Part shown: in pieces, positions 35,685 to 46,037 of the stretch
Layout of the letters: every line of letters starts with the position of its first letter
Numbering within the stretch: the first letter of the stretch is position 1
Origin: Methanoregula sp. PtaB.Bin085
Lineage (GTDB): Archaea; Halobacteriota; Methanomicrobia; Methanomicrobiales; Methanospirillaceae
Direction of reading: 5' to 3'
Length of the DNA: 64,000 bases
NCBI RefSeq assembly: GCF_002067035.1
Contig: NZ_MVQB01000046.1
Span: forward strand, 62,001-126,000
Notes under the pieces: model-generated
Told to the model about the DNA's origin: nothing
The model's database searches: none
Seen by the model: the letters and a program-made list of their open reading frames with translations, nothing else
Position numbers and translations under genes: made by a program

Positions 35685-35975
35685 ATGATGGTCCTGGTCA
35701 CCTACGACGTAAACACGGAAACACCGGAAGGACGACGAAGGCTCCGGCAGGTCGCCCGGGAGTGCGTGAATTATGGGCAAAGGGTTCAGAACTCCGTATT
35801 CGAATGTCTTGTCGATCCCGCCCAGTTTGCAAAACTTAAACATTCCCTGGAAGGAATTATGGATAAGGAACGGGACAGTATACGGTTTTATTATCTTGGA
35901 GCCAACTGGAAGAACCGTGTCGAACACCTTGGCAATAAGACAGGATACGATCCTGAGGGATTGCTTATGGCATAA
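35685..35975 (+). CDS. cas2: Cas2 adaptation subunit
   Basis: The 96-residue ferredoxin-fold protein shows MMVLVTYDVNTETPEGRRRL and QNSVFECLVDPAQF, the standard I-C Cas2 motifs. It forms the dimer bridging two Cas1 dimers. The adjacent terminator and array leader mark the end of the cas operon. Confidence 0.95.
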   Translation: MMVLVTYDVNTETPEGRRRLRQVARECVNYGQRVQNSVFECLVDPAQFAKLKHSLEGIMDKERDSIRFYYLGANWKNRVEHLGNKTGYDPEGLLMA

Positions 35976-35980
35976 ACGGT

Positions 35981-36032
35981 GCGAACCGAAAGATATCATA
36001 GCGATCCCTGAAGGTTCGCGGGATTTTTTTTT
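35981..36032 (+). terminator. Terminator after cas2
   Basis: A 7-bp stem GCGAACC / GGTTCGC (35981-35987 with 36013-36019) is followed by a run of nine T residues at 36024-36032. It separates the cas operon from the array leader. Confidence 0.55.
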
Positions 36033-36207
36033 CAATGTCTATTTATTTTGATCGCAGGTTCTCTGGATTTCAAAAGGTCTTTTTCACAATCTCATTATTA
36101 GATACCGGAATCAATAGGCACTCATTCCGGTTGAACATTGAATTTGTTTTGAAATTTGCAGCATAAACAGCAGGTATTTCATTTTGAAAACCGAACAATA
36201 ATTTAGG
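36033..36207 (+). promoter_or_regulatory. CRISPR leader
   Basis: A/T-rich sequence of ~175 nt between the terminator and the first repeat, on the cas1-cas2 side. It should carry the array promoter and Cas1-Cas2 docking sites. TATA-like ATTATTAGATA is seen at ~36092. Repeat orientation (ending GATTGAAAT) agrees with a leader here. Confidence 0.65.
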
Positions 36208-39200
36208 GTCACTCCCTTCGCGGGAGTGTGGATTGAAATGTTATCATAAGTATGAGTTGCCGTTGATCCGCTGGTCACTCCCTTCGCGGGAGTGTGGATT
36301 GAAATCCGGCACCGGTCCAGATACCACGGCGGGATAGCTGTCACTCCCTTCGCGGGAGTGTGGATTGAAATAGGGAATCTTGCCGGTCAAAGTACCGGCC
36401 GTTTGGCGTCACTCCCTTCGCGGGAGTGTGGATTGAAATACTGATGCCGGGGTGCCGGCGGTCATCGCTTCGATGTCACTCCCTTCGCGGGAGTGTGGAT
36501 TGAAATACCGTCCCGAAGTACGTGTACGAAACCATCAGTACGTCACTCCCTTCGCGGGAGTGTGGATTGAAATCGAACTGGACGGTCAACATTACACCGG
36601 CGCCGGTCACTCCCTTCGCGGGAGTGTGGATTGAAATGCGTGACAGCAGACACTCACCTCTCGCGATTCGGTCACTCCCTTCGCGGGAGTGTGGATTGAA
36701 ATCTGGTCTCCTGTCAGGAATCTCTTGTTTTACACCCGTCACTCCCTTCGCGGGAGTGTGGATTGAAATTTTACCCTGTTGTTCCCCCCATCATAGACGG
36801 TAGTGTCACTCCCTTCGCGGGAGTGTGGATTGAAATCAAAACTATCTTCAATCAGAACACCGGACAAAGGTCACTCCCTTCGCGGGAGTGTGGATTGAAA
36901 TTCGTGGTATTTCTGTAATACAAACCTCTGGCCGTCCTGTCACTCCCTTCGCGGGAGTGTGGATTGAAATGATCCCGTTCGGGCGCATAAAATGACACTC
37001 ACGTCACTCCCTTCGCGGGAGTGTGGATTGAAATCTTTGTCGGGTCCGCGAGAAGTATCCTGACCATAGTCACTCCCTTCGCGGGAGTGTGGATTGAAAT
37101 TCAACCGCACAGGATCCTGTCGAAGATTTCACCGCGTCACTCCCTTCGCGGGAGTGTGGATTGAAATAGATCCTGGGCTGCTTGCCGAGACGTAAAGATC
37201 GTCACTCCCTTCGCGGGAGTGTGGATTGAAATCGCCTCCGGTATCATCGCCTCGATATCGCTGTAGTCACTCCCTTCGCGGGAGTGTGGATTGAAATCCC
37301 ATCGTACCGCTGTCAAGCGTGACGGTCTTCGCGCGTCACTCCCTTCGCGGGAGTGTGGATTGAAATTTATCGTGCATAATGGCCTGCTGTCGTAGGTAAG
37401 TCACTCCCTTCGCGGGAGTGTGGATTGAAATGTCAGTATAGCAGCACAGCAGGAGAGCACAGCAACAGGTCACTCCCTTCGCGGGAGTGTGGATTGAAAT
37501 TCAAAGTCTGCGAAGGCGCAGGCTCAGCAATCGACGTCACTCCCTTCGCGGGAGTGTGGATTGAAATAATGAGGATTGCATCGCTGGGATGCGGGCCCGG
37601 GTCACTCCCTTCGCGGGAGTGTGGATTGAAATCGGCGCCAAGATGCATCCGAAACGGGAAGCCAAGTCACTCCCTTCGCGGGAGTGTGGATTGAAATACC
37701 GTCATCTTGTCGGAAAAAAAATGGGACTTAGTCACTCCCTTCGCGGGAGTGTGGATTGAAATGCCCACACCCGTACCGCTCCGTTGTAAGCTGGCCCCGG
37801 GTCACTCCCTTCGCGGGAGTGTGGATTGAAATGCCCATCCGGATACAGTTTTCCGAGAGGGTGAGTGTCACTCCCTTCGCGGGAGTGTGGATTGAAATAA
37901 GATTCAACCGTGGGGATAAGGAACACCAGTAGTCACTCCCTTCGCGGGAGTGTGGATTGAAATAATTCGCCTTTTTCCTCACCAGCGCCACCGGTTTGTC
38001 ACTCCCTTCGCGGGAGTGTGGATTGAAATGGCCACTGGTACAGTCAGGACAAGCTCACAGCCTGCTGTCACTCCCTTCGCGGGAGTGTGGATTGAAATAA
38101 CCGTGCCAGAAATACGACACGATAGCCAATTTCGTCACTCCCTTCGCGGGAGTGTGGATTGAAATGATGGTCAGTTTCTTTCTGAAGATAAGCGCCTTCG
38201 TCACTCCCTTCGCGGGAGTGTGGATTGAAATCTGACTTGATTGCTGTAACATTAATTCTCATTTTAAGTCACTCCCTTCGCGGGAGTGTGGATTGAAATA
38301 TCCTACCGTCGATGGTACTGTGGACAACTGTGGTCACTCCCTTCGCGGGAGTGTGGATTGAAATAGGTTAATGAGAGAATTGCAGAAGTCAACAAATCGT
38401 CACTCCCTTCGCGGGAGTGTGGATTGAAATCGCCTCCGGTATCATCGCCTCGATATCGCTGCATTGTCACTCCCTTCGCGGGAGTGTGGATTGAAATCCC
38501 AGAAGATGCAGGTCGTTGGCGTTGACCTGATGTCACTCCCTTCGCGGGAGTGTGGATTGAAATAGTTTCGGCGCAAGCTCGCGGAAAATCTCTTTCAGGT
38601 CACTCCCTTCGCGGGAGTGTGGATTGAAATAGCGGATGAGGCGGCTATGAAGCGCCTTATCCTCGTCACTCCCTTCGCGGGAGTGTGGATTGAAATATAC
38701 TCCGCTTGTAGAAGTCGTCAGTCGGGAAACTGTCACTCCCTTCGCGGGAGTGTGGATTGAAATCTGAAAATGGATACGATGGGACCGTCCGAACTGAAGT
38801 CACTCCCTTCGCGGGAGTGTGGATTGAAATTGTCTGGAGAAGTTCGCGGGCGTTGACGACCTTGGTCACTCCCTTCGCGGGAGTGTGGATTGAAATAGCG
38901 GGATTAACGGCCATGCTCCGTAACATGCGTCACTCCCTTCGCGGGAGTGTGGATTGAAATACGTTCCGGCTTGATATCGCGCTCAAAGAATTCCGTCACT
39001 CCCTTCGCGGGAGTGTGGATTGAAATTCGGTACGAGCCATGAGGGGATATCATCCCCCTTGTCACTCCCTTCGCGGGAGTGTGGATTGAAATAAGGATCT
39101 CGGGTTTGACGCCTTCAGGGACAAAGAGTCACTCCCTTCGCGGGAGTGTGGATTGAAATCTTCTCGCAGATGACCACGGCGTCCTCCACCGGGCGTCACT

Positions 39201-40887
39201 CCCTTCGCGGGAGTGTGGATTGAAATAGCCAGAACAAACCAATAGCGTATCAGAATTACGTCACTCCCTTCGCGGGAGTGTGGATTGAAATACCGGATTC
39301 GGGCTGTGGTCCGCAGGAGTGTATCAGTCACTCCCTTCGCGGGAGTGTGGATTGAAATCATTCTCGTCAGTAAACTGCCCGTAATGGGGATCGTCACTCC
39401 CTTCGCGGGAGTGTGGATTGAAATCAGTAGGAGCTAAAGGAATTGTCCGGTGCAGCTGTGTCACTCCCTTCGCGGGAGTGTGGATTGAAATCCATTCGGA
39501 TCCTGTCATGCCTAAAAAAGTGGGGGTCACTCCCTTCGCGGGAGTGTGGATTGAAATGTCACGTTCGCCCCTGCGGGAATGCTCGTCATAGTCACTCCCT
39601 TCGCGGGAGTGTGGATTGAAATCCCTCCGGAAAAACTCACGTAGGTACGCGGGAAGTGTCACTCCCTTCGCGGGAGTGTGGATTGAAATCTGCACAATCT
39701 CACTCATACCGGCAACCTGATGCGTCACTCCCTTCGCGGGAGTGTGGATTGAAATTCCTGTCCGGACGATTTTATACCAGTGGTTGGCTGTCACTCCCTT
39801 CGCGGGAGTGTGGATTGAAATGATCTACTCTGCGCAGGGCATACCTGCAACCGAGTCACTCCCTTCGCGGGAGTGTGGATTGAAATCTTCTCCGATACCG
39901 TTGCACCGGACACTGTGACCCGGTCACTCCCTTCGCGGGAGTGTGGATTGAAATCATAGTTGTAGACGGTCTCCCCCGAATATGCTGTGTCACTCCCTTC
40001 GCGGGAGTGTGGATTGAAATTCTCCTCTCGCTGCATCCTTTGATGGCGGGGCGATGTCACTCCCTTCGCGGGAGTGTGGATTGAAATCCATATACCGGGC
40101 TGGTCGGATCGTTGGGATCAGTCACTCCCTTCGCGGGAGTGTGGATTGAAATAGACCTGAACACCCGGATAATCTGGTAGTCCATAAAGTCACTCCCTTC
40201 GCGGGAGTGTGGATTGAAATTTCTCGGAAACCTATGCACAGCAACAGCAGGAAGGAGATGTCACTCCCTTCGCGGGAGTGTGGATTGAAATAAACAAGAC
40301 CTGCTTTTATATCAACAACACCGCGTCACTCCCTTCGCGGGAGTGTGGATTGAAATTATTTAAACCATTTAGTTTGCTGATTGGCAAAAGTCACTCCCTT
40401 CGCGGGAGTGTGGATTGAAATTCCGTGGGTCCAGCACCACAAGTTTGCGCGGTGGGGTCACTCCCTTCGCGGGAGTGTGGATTGAAATCAGTCTACAAGG
40501 ACATAGGTGCCCGCTGCAGAGGGTCACTCCCTTCGCGGGAGTGTGGATTGAAATATCCGATCGTTTATCGGTGATGTTGGAGGTCACGATGTCACTCCCT
40601 TCGCGGGAGTGTGGATTGAAATAGTTGTGTTGTTTGCTCTCATCGCCGTGTGAGATAGTCACTCCCTTCGCGGGAGTGTGGATTGAAATACGCACGGCCC
40701 TGTCCGGGCACTTGTACCCAAGTCACTCCCTTCGCGGGAGTGTGGATTGAAATAAGTCTGTATGACGACTCGCTTTCCGATGGGTTGTAGTCACTCCCTT
40801 CGCGGGAGTGTGGATTGAAATCTCCAATTTACCGTTTTTAATTTTTCGCTGGTCAGTCACTCCCTTCGCGGGAGTGTGGATTGAAAT
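36208..40887 (+). CRISPR. Type I-C CRISPR array, 71 repeats by manual count
   Basis: The repeat is 32 nt, begins GTCACTCCCTTCGCGGGAGT and ends GTGGATTGAAAT; its internal inverted repeat ACTCCC/GGGAGT gives the I-C stem-loop. I count 71 copies and 70 spacers of 32 to 39 nt, mostly 33-35. All copies looked identical when read through, including the last, which is unusual because the distal repeat is normally degenerate. The terminal T differs from the common GAAAC ending. Two spacers (37233-37265 and 38431-38465) share their first 31 nt. All open reading frames over the array are artefacts of the repeat. Confidence 0.98.
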
Positions 40888-40926
40888 TGACCAAGGAGCT
40901 CGGTAATCTGTAGATGATGCAATCGA

Positions 40927-40963
40927 CTTCGAGCGCAACATCCACGACAACAAGGATTGAAAC
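40927..40963 (+). repeat. Lone repeat-like sequence of a different CRISPR family
   Basis: About 39 nt after the last I-C repeat, a 37-nt stretch ends with CAACAAGGATTGAAAC, the 3' form of many 36-37-nt repeats of other CRISPR types. Apart from GGATTGAAA it is unlike the I-C repeat. No second copy follows. It may be the remnant of a second array or a coincidence. Confidence 0.4.
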
Positions 40964-41033
40964 ATCGTATCCATTCTATCAGAGAGTCATCAAAACAGCA
41001 GAAGACCGTACCAATTTGGAAAAGGTCGGACTC

Positions 41034-41450
41034 TCACGACTGCCCCACAAAAACAACCTCCGGCATCCCGCGGAAATGCGGATCCCCGGTCACGACCTTC
41101 GCACGGTGTCTGAGCGCGGTCGCGTAAATGATCGCATCCGCAATGCCGCCTTCCTTCATCTGCCTGCGCACACTCCCTGCGGTCCGTGCGATGACAAGAT
41201 CGACCGGGACAAGCAGGCTCCGCGACCGGATCATCGAGACCATGCGATCCATCCGCTCCCTTTCCACACCGTAAAACCGTTCCAGTTCCGCGATGGTGAT
41301 CATGGACGTGATCCGCGTCTCTTTCCTCTCGATATAGGTGCGGACCCGGTCATCGCCTTTCCAGTACTCGATCCACGTCCAGGTATCCAGAACCAGAGCG
41401 ATCTCAATCCTCTCCGTTGCAGGTGTAGGGTTCAAGGTCTGAAAATACAC
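41034..41450 (-). CDS. PIN-domain toxin (VapC-like)
   Basis: PIN acidic residues are visible: Asp in LVLDTWTWIEYW, Glu in AELERFYGVE, Asp in IADAIIYATA and Asp in VTGDPHFRGMP. The protein should be a ribonuclease toxin. The only ATG (41450) lies inside the antitoxin gene and adds ~20 extra residues before the PIN core. Translation may start at a non-ATG codon (for example ATT) where the two genes overlap by a few bases. It lies just beyond the CRISPR array. Confidence 0.8.
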   Translation of the reverse strand: MYFQTLNPTPATERIEIALVLDTWTWIEYWKGDDRVRTYIERKETRITSMITIAELERFYGVERERMDRMVSMIRSRSLLVPVDLVIARTAGSVRRQMKEGGIADAIIYATALRHRAKVVTGDPHFRGMPEVVFVGQS

Positions 41451-41664
41451 CGAAATCCGAGGGCATGTGCCGCTGCCGTTCCTGGATCAGGAACATAATC
41501 GCCTCATCATACGACCTGAGATTTTTCTCCGTAATGATCTGGTCGAGCCAGTCCTTTGTTGAACGGAGAATCTGCACGGGTGCACGGGGATTTTTTACTG
41601 TAACTGCCGGCGCCGGAATGCGGATACCGGCTTTTTTTATTGGTGCGGGCACTGTTCTGGTCAT
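41404..41664 (-). CDS. Antitoxin of the PIN-toxin pair
   Basis: An 86-residue protein starting MTRTVPAPIKK with a basic Pro/Ala-rich N-terminus. A helical middle (RSTKDWLDQIITEKNLRSYDEAIMFLIQERQ) looks like the ribbon-helix-helix-type dimerisation segment of VapB-like antitoxins. Its acidic C-terminus overlaps the toxin gene. A longer start at 41694 is open but less likely. Confidence 0.65.
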   Translation of the reverse strand: MTRTVPAPIKKAGIRIPAPAVTVKNPRAPVQILRSTKDWLDQIITEKNLRSYDEAIMFLIQERQRHMPSDFGVFSDLEPYTCNGED

Positions 41665-41989
41665 GGCAATATGTGAAATGTATACATTATACATTATTAA
41701 CGGTTCGCATGATCCTCACCGGTTCCCGCAGCCGGGCAGCCGCCTTACCTGACAGCAGGATTCGGAGACATCCGTCTGGTTTGGCCTGGAGAAATCCATC
41801 CGGTCATCTCATCAGCCTTTCTTTTTGGAGCCGATGACTCCTCCGGTATTTACCGGATTTCCCTCAGGACAGGATCCGCTCCTGTGAAAGATCCGCTGCG
41901 GGTTTTTACCAATCCCCCGAGTCACTTCGTCACCTGTAACAATTCCTCTGCCCCCAACCACTATATTCCCGTACAACAGATCTGTTCAC
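41665..41989. other. 325-nt gap before purB
   Basis: No gene. A/T-rich sequence near 41675-41700 (TGTATACATTATACATTATTA) is the likely promoter of the antitoxin pair. ACTATATT at 41960-41967 is the TATA box of purB. Confidence 0.45.
41959..41968 (+). promoter_or_regulatory. TATA box of purB
   Basis: CACTATATTC lies about 25 nt before the purB ATG at 41990, predicting a leaderless message. Confidence 0.5.
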
Positions 41990-43333
41990 ATGCCAGTCCA
42001 CCCGATCGAGGAGCGTTACGGCACGAAGGAGATGCGTGCCGTCTGGAGCGAACAGAACCGGTTCTCCTGCATTGTCCGTGCCGAGGTCGCGCTTGCAAAG
42101 GCCGAGGCAGTCTGCGGGATGATCCCGCCGACCGCGGCCCTTGAGATCGAAGAGAAAGCACCGGCCGCATCGCTCGAGCGGGCAAAACAGATCGAGGCCG
42201 AGATCAGCCACGATATGATGGCCATCGTCAGGGCAATCTCGGAGGTCTGCGGGGAGTCCGGGCGGTGGGTGCACTACGGGGCGACCAGCAACGATATCCT
42301 CGACACGGCAACCGGCCTCCAGCTTGCGCAGGCCCTCGACCTGCTGGACGCAAAACTACGGAAACTCCTTGCGGTGCTGCTGAAGCGGGCGGACGAGACA
42401 AAGACGCTCGTCTGCATCGGGCGGACGCACGGGCAGCACGGTGTGCCGACCACTTACGGCCTCCGGTTCGCGATCTGGGCAGGCGAGGTTGGCCGGCACA
42501 TCGAGCGGCTCGGACAGTTGCGCCCCCGGGTCGTTGTCGGGCAGATGACCGGCGCGGTGGGCACGCAGGCGGCGATGGGTGCGAAGGGCATGGAGGTGCA
42601 GGCCGCGATGATGGAGTACCTCGGGATCGGATCGGTGGACGTCTCGAACCAGGTCATCTCCCGCGACCGGTACGCGGAGTACTTCATGTTCTGCGCCGGC
42701 GTCGCAACAACCCTCGACAAGATCGGCGTCGAGATCCGCAGCCTGCAGCGGACCGAGATCGGAGAGGTGGAGGAGGCCTTCGGTGCAAAGCAGGTGGGCT
42801 CCTCCACCATGCCCCACAAGCGCAACCCGATCAAGAGCGAGCAGGTCTGCGGGCTTGCCCGGATCATCCGGTCCGCGGTCGAGCCGGCGCTCCAGAACAA
42901 CACCCTCTGGGACGAGCGCGACCTCACCAACTCCTCCTGCGAACGTGTCCTCTTCCCGGAGGCCTCTATCCTTACTGACCACTGCCTCCGGCTCATGGCG
43001 GGCGTGCTTGAAGGTCTCGTCATCAACCGCGCCGCAATCCGAAGGAACCTCGCGTTCCTGCACGGCATCAACATGGCCGAGCCGGTCATGATCGAGCTGA
43101 CCCGGAAGGGCATGAACCGGCAGGACGCCCACGAGGCCGTGCGCCTCGCCTCCATGCAGGCGCTTGCCGAGGGCAAACCGCTCGCGGACGTGCTCGCGAC
43201 CGATCCTGAAGTGATCCGGTTCTGCTCGAAGAATGATATCGCGGCGCTCCTGAACCCGGATGCCTATATCGGTACGGCTGTGCAGCAGGTGGAGCGGGTG
43301 ATTGGAAAGCTGTCGCCGATGTGCCCGGAGTGA
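41990..43333 (+). CDS. purB: Adenylosuccinate lyase
   Basis: The 447-residue enzyme removes fumarate from SAICAR and from adenylosuccinate in purine synthesis. The superfamily signature GSSTMPHKRNP is present, with the catalytic His region GRTHGQHGVPTTYG and the DTATGLQLA helix. N-terminal MPVHPIEERYGTKEM is typical of the archaeal enzyme. The gene stands alone. Confidence 0.95.
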   Translation: MPVHPIEERYGTKEMRAVWSEQNRFSCIVRAEVALAKAEAVCGMIPPTAALEIEEKAPAASLERAKQIEAEISHDMMAIVRAISEVCGESGRWVHYGATSNDILDTATGLQLAQALDLLDAKLRKLLAVLLKRADETKTLVCIGRTHGQHGVPTTYGLRFAIWAGEVGRHIERLGQLRPRVVVGQMTGAVGTQAAMGAKGMEVQAAMMEYLGIGSVDVSNQVISRDRYAEYFMFCAGVATTLDKIGVEIRSLQRTEIGEVEEAFGAKQVGSSTMPHKRNPIKSEQVCGLARIIRSAVEPALQNNTLWDERDLTNSSCERVLFPEASILTDHCLRLMAGVLEGLVINRAAIRRNLAFLHGINMAEPVMIELTRKGMNRQDAHEAVRLASMQALAEGKPLADVLATDPEVIRFCSKNDIAALLNPDAYIGTAVQQVERVIGKLSPMCPE

Positions 43334-43765
43334 CGGGTTGACCTTTGAAAAAAAACTTGTTTTTCCTCTCATTTTTCCTGAAGGAATTTTGACGATCGTT
43401 AAAATCTCATTTACCTTTGATGGGGGCTGATGCCCCCATACCCCGAAAATGATGAACGGCCGCCGCCCCGAAGGGCGCCCCGCGGCGGCTTCAAGAACTT
43501 ATCATTTTTGCGTGCAGGTAATCTGCCCAGCGAGGCCCCGACGAGGCGGCCGAGCGACCCCCCGCGGGGGTGGGAATACTCACAAAAAAACCAAATGATG
43601 CCAGTCTTCCGTTCCATTTTTTAAAAACATCCTGCAGTGGCCATTCTCTCAGGTTTTACCTGTTCCACCGGAAATTTTCCTGCCGTTTTTCCGGAATGTC
43701 CTGTTTCCTGCCCGATCCCGGAATACTACATTTATTAACTTCAACAATTAACATCGACACTATCC
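43334..43765. other. 432-nt gap containing a multi-hairpin repeat element
   Basis: No gene. It contains T-rich runs just after purB (possible terminator, 43345-43380), the interspersed element at 43418-43582, and the A/T-rich promoter of the histidine kinase gene (ACATTTATTAACTT at ~43728-43741). Confidence 0.5.
43418..43582 (+). repeat. Interspersed multi-hairpin element, copy A
   Basis: A stretch of ~165 nt with a chain of palindromes: GGGGGC-TGAT-GCCCCC (43422-43437), a long GCCGCCGC...GCGGCGGC stem (43459-43489), a GAGGCCCCGACGAGGC segment, and CCCCCGCGGGGG (43559-43570). The reverse complement of 54572-54746 matches this order, spacing and most bases. It lies downstream of purB. Confidence 0.75.
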
Positions 43766-45568
43766 ATGGATCGCACAGTTCAGGTACTTGGACGGCAGAT
43801 CTCGCATACCGATATCGTCCGGGTATTTGTCATCCTCTCCCTCTCCCTCTGCTGCATCCTTATCACGGCGATCAGCCTCGCGCAGCAGACCGGCGCGGTC
43901 TATACCCAGCTTTTCTATTTCCCCATCATCTACGGCACCTACTTCTACCCGCGGAAGGGATTATACCTCTCCGGTGCCTGCGCGCTCGCGTACGAGGTTC
44001 TCTCGTACTACTACGTGTACCCGAACCCGGTGGACCTGATCTCCACCACCGCACAGGCAATCCTCTTCATCCTCGTCGCCGTGGTCGTCGCCTACTTTAC
44101 CGAGAAGGTGAACACGAGCGAGGCCCGCTACCGCAGCATCTTCGAATCGTCGCTCATGGGGATCATCCTCTTCGATCAGAACTCGTTTGCCATAAAACTG
44201 ACCAACACCTGCGTGGAAGACATGCTCGGCTACACCGAAGAGGAGCTCCGGAGCAAAACCTTCACCTCCCTGTTCTCCACCCCCGAGGAGCAGCGTGTCT
44301 TCTTCGAGCGCCTGGGATCGAGTGCGGACATCACCAACTTCCAGACCCGTTTCAAAAAGAAAGACGACGAACCCCTCTGGGTCACCCTCTCGTGGCGCCG
44401 GGTCACCGAGAATATGGTAAGCACCTCCATCATCGATATCAACAGCCGGAAGCTTGCCGAACAGGCTGCCGAAGAGAGCGCGGCCCGGTACCGGCAGGTG
44501 ACCGAGAACTCGCCGACCGGCATCGTCATCCTCCGCGACCAGAAGATCGAGTACTCGAACCCGGCCTTCACCCAGCTCTCCGGCTACTCCCCCGCAGAAC
44601 TTACAGGCAAGGACTTCCTGACGCTTGTTCATGACGAGGACCGGGCGGAGTTTTTCCGGTTCATCTCAACCGATGGCGGGAAGGGCGACCAGCCCGACAT
44701 CCGCGAGTGCCGGTTCATCACGAAGACCGGCGATACGCGCCTCGGGGCGCTCTTCTTCACCTCCATCGTCCACCGCGGCGTTCCGGCCCTCCTGATCAAT
44801 CTCGTGGACACCACCGAGCGGCAGCAGCTGAAGGAACGGATCCAGAAGGACACCGAGCTGCGCCACGGGATCATCTCGACCGTTGCCCACGAGCTGCGCA
44901 CCCCCCTCCAGCCAATCATGGGCTACCTCAACCTGCTGACGCAGGATCCCAAGACGTACGGGGTGACGGAGGAGACCCGGGCAATCCTCGACCGGTGCGC
45001 AAAAAGCGTTGACCGGGAGAGCCAGATCATCAACCAGATGCTCGAGCTCTCGGTTCTCGATGCCGGCAAGATCCCGCTCACCTATTCGCAGGTGAATGTC
45101 CGCGACCTCCTCACAACCATCGTCAGCACGGGAGGGTACGCGTCGAAGGGCGATCTCACCATCGATGCCCCGGAGGAAACGGTCATGGAGATAGACGAGA
45201 GCAAGATATCCGTGGTCATCGATTCCATGCTCTCCAATGCCGTGAACTACTCCAAGCCGCCGCGGAAGATCCGGGTCTCCTACCAGTTCAGCAACGCCGA
45301 GCAGATGCACCGGATCTCCATCCAGGACAATGGCGTCGGGATCACCAACTCGCAGCTGGACGAGATCTTCGAGCCATTCAACCTTCCCGCAGCCGGAAGC
45401 CAGGTCCGGAAACCGGACCGGGTCGGGCTCTCGCTCTCGATTGCAAAGAAGTACATCCAGATGCACGGCGGGTATATCAGTGTTGATTCCATCGTCAACC
45501 TCGGCAGCACCTTCACGATCCACCTGCCGAAAATCCCCCCGAAAGCAGCGGAGGGAGGTCAGCAATGA
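43766..45568 (+). CDS. Membrane PAS-PAS sensor histidine kinase
   Basis: The first ~110 residues hold several membrane helices (IVRVFVILSLSLCCILITAI, LFILVAVVVAYF). Two PAS domains follow (FESSLMGIILFD at ~125, VTENSPTGIVIL at ~245). The kinase core has a classical phosphoacceptor (STVAHELRTPLQPI) unlike the RHDI type elsewhere in this window, an N-box (DSMLSNAVNYSKP), and G boxes (IQDNGVGI, VGLSLSIAKKYI). It overlaps a receiver-domain gene by ATGA, so the two form a two-component pair. Confidence 0.9.
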   Translation: MDRTVQVLGRQISHTDIVRVFVILSLSLCCILITAISLAQQTGAVYTQLFYFPIIYGTYFYPRKGLYLSGACALAYEVLSYYYVYPNPVDLISTTAQAILFILVAVVVAYFTEKVNTSEARYRSIFESSLMGIILFDQNSFAIKLTNTCVEDMLGYTEEELRSKTFTSLFSTPEEQRVFFERLGSSADITNFQTRFKKKDDEPLWVTLSWRRVTENMVSTSIIDINSRKLAEQAAEESAARYRQVTENSPTGIVILRDQKIEYSNPAFTQLSGYSPAELTGKDFLTLVHDEDRAEFFRFISTDGGKGDQPDIRECRFITKTGDTRLGALFFTSIVHRGVPALLINLVDTTERQQLKERIQKDTELRHGIISTVAHELRTPLQPIMGYLNLLTQDPKTYGVTEETRAILDRCAKSVDRESQIINQMLELSVLDAGKIPLTYSQVNVRDLLTTIVSTGGYASKGDLTIDAPEETVMEIDESKISVVIDSMLSNAVNYSKPPRKIRVSYQFSNAEQMHRISIQDNGVGITNSQLDEIFEPFNLPAAGSQVRKPDRVGLSLSIAKKYIQMHGGYISVDSIVNLGSTFTIHLPKIPPKAAEGGQQ

Positions 45569-45939
45569 CGAAGAGAATCCTTGTTGTCGAGGACGACGAG
45601 CCGATCCTCGACCTGATGGATCTTCTGATCCGCAGGCTCGGGTACGAACCGGTCCTCCTCTCGAACGGACCTGATGCGCTCCGGTATGCGAAAAATGACC
45701 CGCCGGCCCTGATCCTGCTCGATATCATGATGACGCCTATCAGCGGCTGGGAGTTTTTGGAGAAGCTCCGCGCCGAACCATCGCTCAAAACCCTCCCGGT
45801 CATCATCTTCTCCGCATCGCCGTCCGTTGAGGAGAAGATGGCCTCCATCAACGATCCCTTCCTTGGCGTCCTCCACAAACCGGTCTCATTTGTCGAACTC
45901 AGGACCGGTATTGAACAGGCCCTGAAAAAACAGGATTGA
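45565..45939 (+). CDS. Single-domain response regulator
   Basis: A 124-residue receiver with the acidic pocket VVEDDE, the phosphoacceptor Asp53 (ILLDIMM), the Ser/Thr in IFSAS and the Lys in VLHKPVSF. It has no output domain, so it probably signals by protein contact or phosphotransfer. Its start overlaps the kinase stop by 4 nt. Confidence 0.92.
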   Translation: MTKRILVVEDDEPILDLMDLLIRRLGYEPVLLSNGPDALRYAKNDPPALILLDIMMTPISGWEFLEKLRAEPSLKTLPVIIFSASPSVEEKMASINDPFLGVLHKPVSFVELRTGIEQALKKQD

Positions 45940-46037
45940 CCGGTAGTATATTATCCTTACAATTTATCTGCATAGAAGGATGATGAAGGTACACAGGAAA
46001 GCATACCCGCCCTCCGCTTTTCCAGGATAACTGCCTC

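Noticed and set aside
36208-40887. Self-targeting spacers against genes in this window
   Set aside because: No spacer was recognised as matching the rest of the window by eye, but this was not an exhaustive comparison.
36111-40974. Many short ORFs with repeated FNPHSREGSD or SLPSRECGLK
   Set aside because: They are translations of the CRISPR repeat, not genes.
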